From NCBI GenBank assembly GCA_963727245.1, contig CAVSFO010000001.1:186001-250000 (forward strand): DNA of 64,000 nt. Reading direction: 5' to 3'. This DNA is from JBKQVT01 sp963727245. GTDB lineage: Bacteria; Planctomycetota; Planctomycetia; Pirellulales; Thermoguttaceae. The translations under genes were made by a program, and so were the position numbers. Below, piece after piece: positions 34,468 to 45,172 of this stretch; the first letter of the stretch is position 1, and every line of letters starts with the position of its first letter. The notes below the pieces were generated by a model. That model was not told where the DNA came from and made no database searches. It saw only the letters and a program-made list of their open reading frames with translations.

Positions 34468-37400
34468 TCAATCGAGCCGGAACAACGGCAGGTGGCGGTA
34501 ATAGACTTCGAGCATCAGCAGGTGCATGGCCGTGACGTACAGCCGCCCGCCGGCGGCGCCCCAGCGGTCGCGCACCGGTTCTTGGGGGTGCCAACTGCCC
34601 GCCAGTTGGCCCGATGGCACCTGGCTCCGTTGCAGCAGCGGCCGGAGGCGTTCATTCCAAGCGGTCCAGTACCGGCCCTGCATCTGGAACATCGCCTGGG
34701 TGGCATAGTACCAGTAGTAGCAGTCGCGCAGCGGCCGCTCGCTGGTGCCGATATCCGGCAGGTTGGCTTTGAGGTACTCGGCGCACTCGATCAATTGGGG
34801 ATCCTGCCGCTTGTGCCCCAAGTACATGCGCATCAAGAGGGCCTCGGCGGTCATGGCCAGGCTGGGCTCGCGGCCTTGTTGCTGTTCGGGCGTGGGCCGG
34901 GCGAACGGATTGTACACGTAGCGCCCGGCAACGTCCGGGGCCGCGGCATAGCCCAACCAGGCGTCGATCTTCCGGAAGGTTTCGGCAGGCACCTCCAGTC
35001 CCGCCATCTGCGCACTCTTCAGCGCCATCAACTGCCAACCGGTGACCGAGGTGTCGGTCTCGGACGCCCGGCCCGTGTCGGCGTCGACATCGTAGCGCCA
35101 GCCGCCGCGGGTGGGATTCTGCGACTTCACGATAAAGTCGATGGCCTTGCGGGCCGGCTCGCGAAGCTCGGGGTCCTGCGTCATGCCGTACGCCTCGCAC
35201 AGCGCGATGGCCGCGATGCCGTGGCTGTAGAACCAGGCGTACTTCGTGCCGCCGTTGAACAGGTCGCCGTTGGGCTTCTGGCGCCGGATCAGCCAGTCGA
35301 CTCCCTTGCGGACCACGGCGCGGTGTTTATCGTCCAGGTGCGTATAGCCGCCGCCGAGATACGTCAACAGCACCAGCCCCGTGGCCGCCGTATCCGATTG
35401 CATCTGGCCCAACGCCGCGTCGTCCAGCTTCACGCCCGGCGGCAATTCGTGCAAGCTCCAATGGCCGTCGGGGAACTGGAGCCGGGCGAAGAAATCGAGG
35501 CCGCGTTCCACGGCGATTTCCGTGCCTTCGCCGCCGCCGGTCTTCAGTCCCTTGCGGCGGTTGCCGCCGGCGCGGTTCCGGTAGCCCTCGGTCGCTTCGC
35601 TCACCGTGCCGTCGATTGCCGGACCGCCGCTGTGCCTGGCCAGTCCGCCGCCGCCCGGCTCCGAGAGCGACCGTGGCGAGAGCATCGAGACCGCCGTGCC
35701 CTGCGGCCGGGCGAAGCGGCCCGGCACGCCGACGGCCGGGGTGGGATCGTAGTCCGGGCCGCCGGAACCGCGCGGGGCCGCCATCAGCACCGGCAGACCG
35801 CCGCCCTGGCGCCCCGGTTCGCCCACGCCCGAGCCGACTGCCAGGTCCTGGCCGGCGCCCGGCTGCGGGGCCCCGGTCCCAGGCCCGGCCCCAGCCCCGG
35901 CGACGGACTGCGACTGGACCGCTTCGCCGAGTCCACGGAGCAGGCCCGACGAGTCGCTCTTTCCCAACGGACCATCGCCCGGGGCCGCGGCGATCGGCGC
36001 CGAACCGCCGCCCCCGCCTTGCCGCAATCGCTGCGGCCCCGCCACGATGCCGGGCGCAGTCGCCAGCGGACCGGCCACCGCGGCGCCTTCGAGACGCCGC
36101 GGGCCTTGGAAATTGCCGGGCAGGCCCGCTGCCTGATGCTGTGGGGCCACGATCGAAGCCGCCACTGCCGCCGGGCCGAGTTGGCCCCCAGCGCCGGTTC
36201 CAGGCCCGACTGCCGCGCCGGCCGGTCCGCCCGATGCCGCCCAGTCGCCTTCCGCCGTCGTATCGACCGTGGCGCCGACGGCGGAGGAGTTTGCGGATCG
36301 CGCAAGCGGCGATCCACCACCGGCCAGGCCCATGTTGGCCATGTTTCCCGCAGCGGCGATTGCAGCCATAGCAGGCGGGCGCCGGCCGCTAGGCAGTGAC
36401 GCAACCGCACCCGAGCCGAGTCCCGCTTCGGCCGCACCTGCCGTCGCGCTGGTCTTGCCGAGGGGATCGCCCGCCGCGTTTTGCTCGACCGACGCGGCGG
36501 CCGGAGGCAGAGCGGCGGTCAACTGCCGATCGACCATTGTCGGCGCCGGCTGCAACGCCGCTGCCGGCAGCCGTCCGGCGCCGTTGACCGGATCGGAGGC
36601 AGCCGCCTCGCTGTAGAGGATCTCGCCTGCGTGGGCAAGTTCGCGGGCCGGCAGCGGCGGGCCCGGCGCGTTCGTGCCGCGGCGCGGGCTGAGCGTCCAA
36701 CCGGGCAAGTTGCAGGGCCGCGCGAAGCGGTTTCGATTCCGGCTCCGAGTACAGGCGTCGCTGGGGCGTCGCAGGGGCCGTCTCTTGTCGCTGGACCGCG
36801 GCTGCCCGGGCAGGGACCGCCGCCGCGCCCTCCTGGCCGCCGGCCTTGATCTCCGGCAGGGGAATCGGCTCGCCGGGCAGCGGCTGCTCCAAATGCTGCC
36901 GGCTGAGTTGGTCGCCACCCGCCAGTTCGGCCCCCCTGGGCGCCGACAACGCCGCCCGGGCAATGACTTGCGCCCCCAGGGGCCGTCCACCGGCAGGCTC
37001 GGGCTCGGCGGGCTCCTTTTCCGCCACCGGCGTCTCGCGGGCAGGCTGCGGATACTCGACGGTCGTCGGCCCGGGGTTCTCCACGGCCTCGGTTTCCACC
37101 GGCTGCTGGTAAATCGGCGTCTGGTCCGCCGCAGTGTCGAGGTCCTGCGATCGAAACCGCTCGGGCAGCGACTGCTCGTCGGGCACGCCAAGCTGCCGCG
37201 CCAAGACGCTGCGGCCGGGCTGGGCGACTCCGCCATGCGCCAGGAGCAGCAACGCCGTCGTATGCACCAGCAGGCTGACCACGATGCCCAACTGAAGGCG
37301 GCGGCGCATCTTGCCGCGCAGCCAGCGTACGCCCGCCAGCAGCACGATCATCAGCAGTCCGACGCTCGCCAGGCCGACCCAGCGGTTGCCGATCAGCCGA

Positions 37401-37522
37401 GGGTCGGCCGGCGAACTCTTGGCCATGATGAAGCCGGCCAGCAGCCCGCCGAGGATCACAATGGCACAGTTGATCGGCCAGAGCTGTTCGTCGAAATCGG
37501 CGATGCGCTTTTTGCTAGCCAT
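34468..37522 (-). CDS. Membrane-anchored protein with prenyltransferase/squalene-cyclase-fold repeats, frameshifted
   Basis: From the ATG at 37522 (MASKKRIADFDEQLWPINCA; a GTG at 37579 is possible). Three N-terminal membrane helices (to ~100) precede a long Pro/Ala/Gly-rich disordered region (~110-600), crossed by a frame change near 36680. The C-terminal ~370 residues carry alpha/alpha-barrel repeats of the prenyltransferase/squalene-oxidase-like type (AVERGLDFFARLQFPDGHWS, VRKGVDWLIRRQKPNGDLFN, AIDFIVKSQNPTRGGWRYDV). No DxDD cyclase motif is seen, so a binding role is more likely. Last gene of the TPR-ExbB-ExbD operon. Confidence 0.75.
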
Positions 37523-37609
37523 AGTCGGGTGCGATTCCGCCGGCAGGGCATCCTTCGGCAAATCGCCCGCGGGAGTCACCCGCGCAAGCGGACATGCCGC
37601 GCTAGTGAC

Positions 37610-38035
37610 CTACCGCTTTGCTCGTGCAGCCTGGGCTGCAACATCACAACGGATATTGGCTTTCTTACAGACGTTCAGGGCGCTGAAGACGGACTGCCAC
37701 CGGCAGCGCTTGTCGGCGCGGATGGTGGCCGAAACCTGCGGGTTGTTAATCCAGGCGGTCTTCAGCAGGCGGTACAAGTCGTCGCTGCTGACAGGATCTT
37801 TGCCCCCGCCCGCGAAACAGCGGCCTTGGGCGTCGATGTCGATGTACAGGGCGCCGATGGCCGCGCTGACGGGTTTGGCGGCGTCGGCGTCGGCCAGCGC
37901 GGCTTCCATCGCCCGGTCGACCTCGGCGAACTTGGTCGTCACGAGGAAGAAGATCAGCAGGTTCAGCAACGTGTCGACCAGGGGGACGACGGGAAGTTGC
38001 TGCATCACGGTTCCCTTGTTGATTCGCACTGCCAT
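37610..38035 (-). CDS. exbD: ExbD/TolR-family biopolymer transport protein
   Basis: ATG at 38035, 141 residues. A short cytoplasmic start is followed by one membrane helix (VVPLVDTLLNLLIFFLVTTK) with the conserved Asp near its start, then a periplasmic domain (ALYIDIDAQGRCFAGGGKDP, SSDDLYRLLKTAWINNPQVS). The usual ending ADKRC..QSVFSALNVCKKANI is present. With the ExbB-like protein it would form a proton-driven energiser. As sequenced the upstream ExbB frame runs into this gene without a stop, which a one-base slip near 38090 explains. Confidence 0.85.
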   Translation of the reverse strand: MAVRINKGTVMQQLPVVPLVDTLLNLLIFFLVTTKFAEVDRAMEAALADADAAKPVSAAIGALYIDIDAQGRCFAGGGKDPVSSDDLYRLLKTAWINNPQVSATIRADKRCRWQSVFSALNVCKKANIRCDVAAQAARAKR

Positions 38036-38049
38036 GGTGTGGCTCCGGG

Positions 38050-39005
38050 CTATTGCGGCTGGACGGCCGGTTGTTTGGTTCGGCGCCTCGCTGGGCGGGG
38101 CCGGCGGCGGCTTGGCGGCGGCGGCGCGGGTCCGCCCCTCGAATCGCTCCAACTGCGGCAGCAGACCGCGCACGAAATCGTCGACCTCGGTCATGAGTTT
38201 CATGATGCGGCCTTCCAGGAGGTGGGCGAAGATGGCGGCGGGCACGGCCACCGCGATGCCGGCAAACGTGTTCACCAGCGCCTGGTAGATGCCGTCGGCA
38301 AGGTAGACCGTCTTGTTCATGTTGGCGGGCAGGTTGGCGGTGCCGTGGAAGGCGACGATCACGCCCCGGATGGTCCCCAGCAGCCCGAGCATCGGCGCCA
38401 GGTTGAAGGCCAGGTTCTGCCAGCGCACGTTGGCATAGAGTCGCGTCGCCTCGCGCTCGCTGGCCTCGGCCACGGCGGCCTCCATCTCGCTGTTCGGCCT
38501 GCCGAGCTTCTGCAGGGCCGCCCTGACAACCGTGCCGAGCGTGGAGGGGTGCTGCTGGCAGACGAGGACGGTTTGACGCGGATCGATCCCGCCGGGCTGC
38601 GCGGCCAGACGCCACAGCGCGGAGACGAGTTCCCCGGGGATGACGCGGCGGCGCCGCAGGCGCCAGGAAGCGCTCGACGGCAAAGGCCATCGCCACGATC
38701 GACACCAGCACGATCGCCACCAACTCGAAGCCGCCGGCCTTCATCAAGGCCAGCGGATCCAAGGGCGGCACCTCCGCCGGCTTCTTGGCCCGCTCCTCCG
38801 CCGCCGAATCGTTGCGGTCCTCCGCGGCGGGCGGCTGCTCCTCGGCTTTCGCCGTCGCAGTGGTCGACCGCGCCGTCGCGGGGTCCTGCGCGGCCGCCGC
38901 AGGCAGGAAAAATGCCGGCAGGTGCGCCGCCCCGATCAGCAGCGCGATCGACATGACCAGCCAGAGAAACCGGCGACGAGAACCCGGATCGGTAAACGAC
39001 ATCAT
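38050..39005 (-). CDS. exbB: ExbB/TolQ/MotA-family proton channel protein, frameshifted
   Basis: ATG at 39005 after GAGGGTGG. Signal-like helix (LWLVMSIALLIGAAHLPAFF), a polar linker, then a membrane helix LMKAGGFELVAIVLVSIVAM. After a frame change near 38655 the conserved core follows: LAFNLAPMLGLLGTIRGVIV and VNTFAGIAVAVPAAIFAHLL. The natural end TKQPAVQPQ with TAG at 38050-38052 is reached by a second slip near 38090. Twelve nt after the TPR gene and 14 nt before exbD. Confidence 0.83.
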
Positions 39006-39017
39006 TCCACCCTCGGA

Positions 39018-42000
39018 TTACTGCAGCGACTTCAGGCGATCTTTAGCGATCGGCGCCTTGTCGCTGGCGGGAAACTTCTCGATCAACTCCCGGTACTGCT
39101 TGATGGCCTGCTCTCTCTTGTTCAGCACCTCGAAGCAGCGGCCGGCCTCGTAGGTCGCGTCGGCCTGCCACTGCGGGTAGCCGTAGCCGTAGCTCTTGAA
39201 GAAGCTGGCGACCGCCTCTTTGTGGTTCTTCTGCTGAAACTGGATCTCGCCGATCATGAACTGCGCGCGGGCGGCGACCTCCCGGTCGGTCTTGGCGATC
39301 ACCTGCTGGTAGAGGGCCAGGGCCTCGGCGAGCTTGCCGAGATTCTGCTTGGCCCACCCCTGTTCGTAGAGCGCCTCGGGCAGACAGGCGGAGGCGGGGA
39401 ACTGCGCGACGCACTTGGCCAGCAGTTCGAGGCTCTTATCCCACTGTTTCAACTGGGCGGCGGCTTGCCCGGCGTGCAGCAGGGCCAGGGCAGGGAAATC
39501 GTTGCCGGCGGTGCCCTTCACCTGGCCGTAGGCCGCCATGGCCGCCGCGAACTTCTTCTGCTTGAAGAGGCATTCGGCTTCCATGAAGGCGGCGTCGGCG
39601 GCCAGCGGGCCGTCGGGCCAGGTGGCGCGCTGATAGGCGAACGTCTGCTCGGCATGGGCAAAATCGTCCAGCCGGAAGTAGGTCCAGCCGAGCTTGTGGG
39701 CGGCCTTCTCGCCCAGTTCCGTCTTGCCCGCCTTCGCCAGCGACGCATAGTAGGCCACCGCCGCACGCTTGAAGTCGCCGGACTTGTAGGCGAACTCGCC
39801 CACGTGGCAGCGGGCCTCGGCCGCCAGCGGGCTGTCGGGAGACTGCTCCGCCAGGCGCGCGAAGGTGTCGGCCGCCTCCTTCTCCTTGTCCTGCTGTTTC
39901 AGCGCCCAAGCCAGCTCGTAGAGCACCTTGTCGGCGATGGCCGACTTCGGATCCTCCTTCAGCAGCCCCTGAAAAGTGGCCGCCGCCTCGGCGTACTTCT
40001 TCAACCCGGCCTGGCACAGCCCCAGGACGTACCCTGCGGCGGTCTTCTCCGCGGGCAGCGGATCGGCAGCCAAAAACGCCCGGATGTCGTCTATGGCCGG
40101 GGCGTACTTGCCCAACTGCTGCCGGGCCATACCGCGGGCATAGCGGCCCCGGGCCACCAGCTTGTGATCGCCGTAGCGCTCCACCAGCGCGTCGATGGCC
40201 TTCTCCGCGCCCGCGTAATCGTTCTGGTTCAGTTTCGCCCAACCCAGGCCGTAAAGCCCATAGGGCGCCAGCGGGCTCTGCGGCCACTTGTCGAGGACTT
40301 GCTGGTAGTCGGCCGCGGCCGTCTTCCAATCGCCGCCGGCAAAGCTGTACTCGGCCAGCCGATAGGTCGCCCGATCGAGAACCTTGCTCTCGGGGAAATC
40401 GGCAATCAGCTTGCGGACGGTCTCCTTGGCCGTATCGAGACGGTTCGCCTGGCTGTAGGCATGGGCCAGCGCCAGCAAGGTTTCATCGGCCTGGCGCCAC
40501 TTGGCGCGGCCGCCAGCGACGCCGCCAGCGACTTCAGGGCCGCGTCGAACTGCTTCAACTCGATCTGACTGCCGCCGATCAGGTAGTAGGCCTCGGCCAA
40601 GGCTTCCGGCGACTTGATGTCCGCTAGCGCCGCCTGCAAGACCTTGACGGCGTCGTCGGGCCGCTTCTGCAACTGGATCGCCAGCCCGCGGCGGACCCTC
40701 CACGACTGGGCATCGGCATGGCCGGGGTACTGCTGGACCAACTGGGCGAACAGCTTCTCGGCTTCGGCAAACTGGCCAAGCTGAAGCTGGCTCTCGGCGG
40801 TAATGTACTGCACGTCGGCTGTGAGCTCGTGATGGGGATAGGCCGCCAGGAAGGCCGCCGCATATTTCCCGGCGTTGGCATAGTCGGCCTTGCCCAGCGC
40901 CGTGAAGCTGGCCAGGTAGAGGGCCTGGGGCGCCAGCGGGTCCTGCGGATACTTCGCCGCCAGGGCAGCGTATAAGGCGACGGCGTCGCCGCGCCGGCCG
41001 GGAATTTCGTAGACTGCGTCGGCCTGGTCCATCAACATCTGGGCCGCCTGCGGGCCGTCGGGGAGCTTGGGCAGCAGCCTCTCCGCCTCCGCCGCGGCTT
41101 CCACCGGCTTGCCCGCTCCGAGCAGGCTGCGGACCAGCCAGTGGCCAGCCTCGCCGGTCGACTGGCCGCCGGCCGCCAGGACCCGCTCGAGCAGCTTCTG
41201 CGCCGCGGCGAAGTTGCCGGCCAGGTAGTAGCACTTCCCGCCAGCCAGGGCGGCCGCGGCGAGGAGCTTCGACTGCGGCCACCTGGTCGCGACGGAGTCG
41301 TAGAGGGCGGCGGCTTCGGCATATTTCTTCAACTGCGCCAAGGCGGCGGCTTGGCGGACGGTGGCATGGTCGGCCAGCGCGAATTCCGGCTTCGCCGCCG
41401 CAGCCGCGAAGCGCGCGGCGGCCTGCTGGAACTGCCCCAGCGCAAAGAGGGTCTCACCCCGCCGCACGGTGACTTCGTCGGCCAGCGGATTCTGGGGGTA
41501 CTTCTCCAAAAAGAGATCGTAGCTCTTGCCTGCCTCGGCGTGCTGCTTGAGATCTTCCTGGCTGACGCCCAAGGCATAGAGGGCGTCGGCCGCCAGTCGA
41601 TCGCCGGGGAACTTGGCCAACAGTTGGGCGTACATCGCGGCGGCTTCCTGCTTCTTGCTCCGGTGGTAGAAGCATTCGCCCCGACTGAAGAGGGACTGGG
41701 GGACGTACTTGCTCTCGGGATACTTCGTCACCACGGTCTCGAAGGCGTCGGCCGCCGCATCGTACATCTCGGCCTTGCCCGATTGGCCCAGGCTGTACAG
41801 CGTCGATCCGAGGCAGTAGTACGTCACGTCGAGCAGTTCGCACTTGGGATAGGTCTTGACCACGGTCTCGAAGGATTGCCGGGCCGCATCGAGGTTGTTG
41901 GTCTTGAGGTAGCAGACGCCGAGATAGTGGGACGCCCGATCCATCCGCGGATCGGCCGGGTAGGTGTGGATGAACTTCGTCCACTCGGCGGCGGCCAGAT

Positions 42001-42151
42001 CGAACACGCCGCGGTTCTGCAAGGCCACGGCGGCGTTGTACTGGCGCGTGGCCGCGTCGGTCTTCTCTTGACCGTGCGCCCGCTGGAGCGGGCCGGAAAT
42101 GACGATCGCCAGGAGCATGGCGCCCCATGCGGCGCGGGTCATCATTCGCAT
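39018..42151 (-). CDS. Large secreted TPR protein, frameshifted
   Basis: ATG at 42151 (MRMMTRAAWGAMLLAIVISG, a signal peptide). About 1,040 residues made almost entirely of ~35-residue TPR/outer-membrane lipoprotein-type repeats (DLAAAEWTKFIHTYPADPRM, AADAFETVVTKYPESKYVPQ, AEKLFAQLVQQYPGHADAQS, AIKQYRELIEKFPASDKAPI). One frame change near 40505 separates the two open halves. It precedes exbB, exbD and the prenyltransferase-fold protein on the same strand with short gaps, so it is likely the periplasmic scaffold of that machine. Confidence 0.88.
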
Positions 42152-42523
42152 CGTACATGCCTCTTGGCGGGATGTTCGTGGCATGGGAAGGGCGGGCAGG
42201 CCAGCGTCCGTATTATTCCATGAAAGGAGACGAATATCCAGCGAATCCACCCGCGGCGGGGGTAAGGCTGGACTGAGGAGAAGTCAGTGCTAGGGGGGGA
42301 TAAACCCAGCCGCATCCGCTGGCCGGGCGCCCGGGGCGACTCCCGCTGCTGCCAAACGCACGGCCAGCTTTCAGTCATCCCCCATTAAGGTGGCATGGAT
42401 TGGTGTCAGCCAGGGGTCAGTCGCTGGTGCGCGGCCGTGCTGGACGGATGGCGGCAGTTTTGGGAAAATGGTCGCCGGGGGATATCACTGTTCGCTGGAT
42501 AGAATCGAAAGGAGACGTGAAAC
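42152..42523. other. Intergenic region, divergent promoters expected
   Basis: 370 bases between divergently transcribed genes (TPR operon and Cys-rich protein). I see no gene, clear promoter consensus or repeat here beyond a GAAAGGAGACG ribosome site at 42507-42517 for the plus-strand gene. Confidence 0.4.
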
Positions 42524-42859
42524 ATGAAGACACTGTTTCTTACCAAGAACGAGCATGGCCGCCAGTTCCTGTCGTGGCCAGTGGGAGTCTGGGCGGCAGC
42601 CGTGGCGGCGACGGTCGGCTTCCTGCTTCTTGCAGGAGCGTTTGTGCCGAGCGCCGCCGCGGAACAGCCGCCCAGTGGGGTCTCGGCAAGCCCCAGCGAC
42701 CAGCCCGTGGCCGTCCCCGTTACGCCGGTGAAGCCGGTCCCTACGGTTGAGACGGCCTCGACGACGGCCCCCGCGATGTGTTGCTGTCGCCCGTGCACCA
42801 GGCACCGGGGCAGGTTCCTCCATTGTCGTTGTCGCAGTTGTTGTTGCTGCCTGCCGTAA
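42524..42859 (+). CDS. Small membrane/secreted protein with Cys-rich tail
   Basis: ATG at 42524 after GAAAGGAG, 111 residues. A membrane or signal helix (VGVWAAAVAATVGFLLLAGA) is followed by a Pro/Val/Thr linker (SDQPVAVPVTPVKPVPTVET). The last 26 residues contain ten cysteines (CCCRPC ... HCRCRSCCCC). Lipid anchoring, metal binding or disulphide cross-linking are possible; nothing decides between them. The stop codon TAA (42857-42859) lies inside the left end of a MITE-like element, so the tail may have been altered by that insertion. Confidence 0.6.
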   Translation: MKTLFLTKNEHGRQFLSWPVGVWAAAVAATVGFLLLAGAFVPSAAAEQPPSGVSASPSDQPVAVPVTPVKPVPTVETASTTAPAMCCCRPCTRHRGRFLHCRCRSCCCCLP

Positions 42860-42977
42860 CCGTTCACAGGGCGGGGAAGAAGGGGACAGGTCCATGTTTT
42901 CGGGCCACGTCGCGCATGAAAATCACGTCGATTGGCCGAAAAATGGACCAGTCCCCGCCCGCCCTGTGAACGGTTAC
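42856..42977. mobile_element. MITE-like element 1 (GTAACCGTTCAC ends)
   Basis: Perfect 20-bp terminal inverted repeats: GTAACCGTTCACAGGGCGGG at the left and its complement at 42958-42977. The interior is itself an imperfect palindrome (GGGGACAGGTCCATGTTTT against AAAATGGACCAGTCCCC). At 122 bp it has no coding capacity. The outer 12 bases recur at 54057-54181. Confidence 0.72.
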
Positions 42978-43031
42978 CCGCCTGCCGTGAGCATGCCGGC
43001 ACGGTCTTTCTCAGCAAGTGGGAACGGCGGG

Positions 43032-43754
43032 TCAAGAGGCCGGCGAGCCGGCTGCTGAAGAACTTCCCAGATAGCGGTTTCCTTGCACAGCGCCCTGCTT
43101 GGCGTCGATCAAGGCCGCGTGCAGGTTCCGCAAGGCCTTGTTCATTCGGCTCTTGACTGTGCCAAGGGGAATTCCCAGCGTCTCAGCAGCCTTTCGATAG
43201 GGGAGGCCTTGGTACACAACCAGCACGAGCACCTGTCTGGCTTTTGCGGGAATTTTCTGCACGGCCAGCCGGGTTCTTTCACGGTCCTCGTTTAGTTCCA
43301 GTCGTTGGCTGGAATCGACATCGTTGGTCTCCAAGAGGTCGCCCAAAGGCCGCCGCTGGTCATCCGCGCCGGCGTCACCCACGACGGTATTGAGACTGAC
43401 CGCCTTGTGCCGTCGATTTCGCCGCAGCAGATCGACCGCCTGATTGCCGGCGATCGTATAGAGCCAGGGGCGGAGGCGGCGGCCCGGCTCGAACTGGCGG
43501 CACTTGCGGTGCAATTGCAGGAACGTGTTTTGAGATGCATCCTCGGCCAACTGGGCGTCGCCCAGGCAGTTGCACAGGTAATGGTAGATCCCTCGCTGAT
43601 AGAGGCCGACGAGTTCCTCGAACGCCTCGCGACTGCCGGTCTGGGCGTAGGTCGCCAGCAACTGCTCGTCGCGCCGCTCAGGCGACAATGGGCATGTCCG
43701 ATTGGGTTGCCGCGTCTTTGCGGCGGCAGCTTGCAGGGAAAATTGGGTTACCAT
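43032..43754 (-). CDS. ECF-type RNA polymerase sigma factor
   Basis: A 240-residue protein: region 2 (EAFEELVGLYQRGIYHYLCN, LAEDASQNTFLQLHRKCRQF, RLRPWLYTIAGNQAVDLLRR) and region 4 (GLPYRKAAETLGIPLGTVKS). It is a paralogue of the factor at 466-1134, with the same RRNRRHKAVSLN linker. No anti-sigma factor is adjacent. The first ~25 residues are weakly conserved, so a start further in is possible. Confidence 0.9.
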   Translation of the reverse strand: MVTQFSLQAAAAKTRQPNRTCPLSPERRDEQLLATYAQTGSREAFEELVGLYQRGIYHYLCNCLGDAQLAEDASQNTFLQLHRKCRQFEPGRRLRPWLYTIAGNQAVDLLRRNRRHKAVSLNTVVGDAGADDQRRPLGDLLETNDVDSSQRLELNEDRERTRLAVQKIPAKARQVLVLVVYQGLPYRKAAETLGIPLGTVKSRMNKALRNLHAALIDAKQGAVQGNRYLGSSSAAGSPAS

Positions 43755-43838
43755 AGGGCACCATCTTTCATTGACTCCGTAGCAGTGGACTGTGCTGATC
43801 CGATGTTAGCCTCGAATGACGACCATGCGACTCCGATC

Positions 43839-44387
43839 TCAGTTCCGCAGTGGGTCTGCCGGGATATGCCTGATGTTGAACATGGTCCACAGGCGCAGCC
43901 AGGAAGCCTGCCATGAAAGCTGCTCCCAGAGATCACTGTCTTCCGTAAAAATCTGCTCGGGCGTGGCAGGAACTACCCGCCAGACGCCCTGTTCCACCTC
44001 GTCAGCCAATTGCCCCGGCCCCCAACCGGCATACCCGGTGAAGATCTTGCAGGGTTGCACCTCCCGGCACATCAGCGCGAGCACGTTCTTCCTTTTTCCT
44101 GAGAAGAACACCCCCGCCCGAAGCTGCCGCTCGCCCAAGGCTGCCCTGGTGTGGAGGGCCATCAGTGGTCCTGCCACGGGACCACCGAAGAACACTCCAA
44201 ACCTCTCGCGGAAGCACCACCTGGAGTCTCGCTGGCGGAGGCGGCGGCCTGCTTCGCGGGGAGCACTGACGATGAGGCCGAAGGCCCCGCGATCGGTATG
44301 TTCAACGATCAGGATAGCCGCCTTGGCGAAGACAGGATCGAGTTGATGGGGTGCCGCCACGACGAATTGGCCTTGAAAAGAGTTCAT
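43839..44387 (-). CDS. YqgE/AlgH (UPF0301) family protein
   Basis: ATG at 44387, 182 residues: FQGQFVVAAPHQLDPVFAKA, AILIVEHTDRGAFGLIVSAP, FFGGPVAGPLMALHT, then the family signature IFTGYAGWGPGQLADEVEQG. This matches UPF0301/YqgE over its length. The function is unsettled; it is named AlgH from a Pseudomonas alginate study. The stop is 35 nt before nothing obvious, and the upstream neighbour is the lone receiver-domain gene on the same strand. Confidence 0.9.
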   Translation of the reverse strand: MNSFQGQFVVAAPHQLDPVFAKAAILIVEHTDRGAFGLIVSAPREAGRRLRQRDSRWCFRERFGVFFGGPVAGPLMALHTRAALGERQLRAGVFFSGKRKNVLALMCREVQPCKIFTGYAGWGPGQLADEVEQGVWRVVPATPEQIFTEDSDLWEQLSWQASWLRLWTMFNIRHIPADPLRN

Positions 44388-44422
44388 TTCCCTGCCCCTT
44401 TGCTGCTTGCCATAAGAGCCTT

Positions 44423-44884
44423 TTACTCGTCGTGCAGTCCTTCGTGCGGCGCACCGCGCTCCGGGATCGAAGCGTCCTTGGCAAAAGCCAGGACCGTGAG
44501 CCTTCCGGACGCGCTTTGCTCCAGCGCTTTGCGGACCGCGTCGGCCAGGTCGTCGTTTTGGTAGGGCTTTTCGATAACGGTTACTGCGCCACTTCTCATG
44601 GCGCGAACGGTCATGGGCACGTCGGCATACGCGCTGATCAGAACCACGGCCAGCTTGCTGCCCATCGCGCGCAGGCACTCCTGCAGTTGCAGACCATCCA
44701 TGCCGCCCAAGCGGAAATCGACCAGCGCACAGCCCGAGAGCGAAGGATCGAAGCGATTGAGGAACGCTTCGGCGGAAGCAAACAACTCGCACTGGATCTT
44801 CATGGACGACGCCAGCGCCGCCACGGCCTTGCGGGATTTGGGATCGTCGTCGACGACAAACAGGGTGCTTGGGGATGTCTTCAT
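44423..44884 (-). CDS. Single-domain response regulator (FixJ-type receiver)
   Basis: ATG at 44884, 153 residues. Receiver domain: acidic pocket FVVDDD (9-14), phospho-acceptor Asp in CALVDFRLGGMDGL (~56), VVLISAYADVPMTVRAM, and EKPYQNDDLADAVRKAL. No output domain follows, only a polar ~28-residue tail. It resembles the receiver of the FixJ-like protein at 45173-45787, so it may compete for or relay phosphate from the same kinase. Confidence 0.88.
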   Translation of the reverse strand: MKTSPSTLFVVDDDPKSRKAVAALASSMKIQCELFASAEAFLNRFDPSLSGCALVDFRLGGMDGLQLQECLRAMGSKLAVVLISAYADVPMTVRAMRSGAVTVIEKPYQNDDLADAVRKALEQSASGRLTVLAFAKDASIPERGAPHEGLHDE

Positions 44885-45084
44885 GTTCGTCCTCGCTTTT
44901 CGGCGCCGCCACTTCTGCTTTCATCCTAGGGCGAACCGGCACGCCGTAAAGTAGCAATGGCCGAATCATCTTGCGGGTCCCCGCAGGACGAGCCGACCTT
45001 GAGGGGGGGCGAGGGAAGCCGGGAAGGACAGAATGTCCCGGGGCGATCGTGGGCTAGCGCTCCGTCAACCGCGGCCTGATGGGT

Positions 45085-45149
45085 GGGTGCCACTGCTGGC
45101 TTGTCCAGCAGTGCGGAAAACACTGCTGGGCAAGCCAGCAGTGGCACCC
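45085..45149. repeat. Long perfect-stem palindrome (REP/terminator-like)
   Basis: 29-bp arms (45085-45113 and 45121-45149) with a 7-base loop and one mismatch; arm sequence GGGTGCCACTGCTGGCTTGT... . It lies just after the end of the FixJ-like gene (45173, minus strand) and can act as a terminator. No T-run follows, so a mobile REP-like hairpin is equally likely. Confidence 0.65.
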
Positions 45150-45172
45150 CTCACTCGACGACTGACAGAGAA

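Noticed and set aside
37610..38683. Natural ExbB-ExbD fusion protein
   Set aside because: The joining residues are unlike either family, and a neighbouring frame has a proper ExbB end with a stop 14 nt before the exbD ATG; a one-base slip is the simpler explanation.
36674..40568. Plus-strand open frames of 760 and 642 codons
   Set aside because: Antisense to the prenyltransferase-fold, ExbB/ExbD and TPR genes; low-complexity Arg/Gly/Leu composition.
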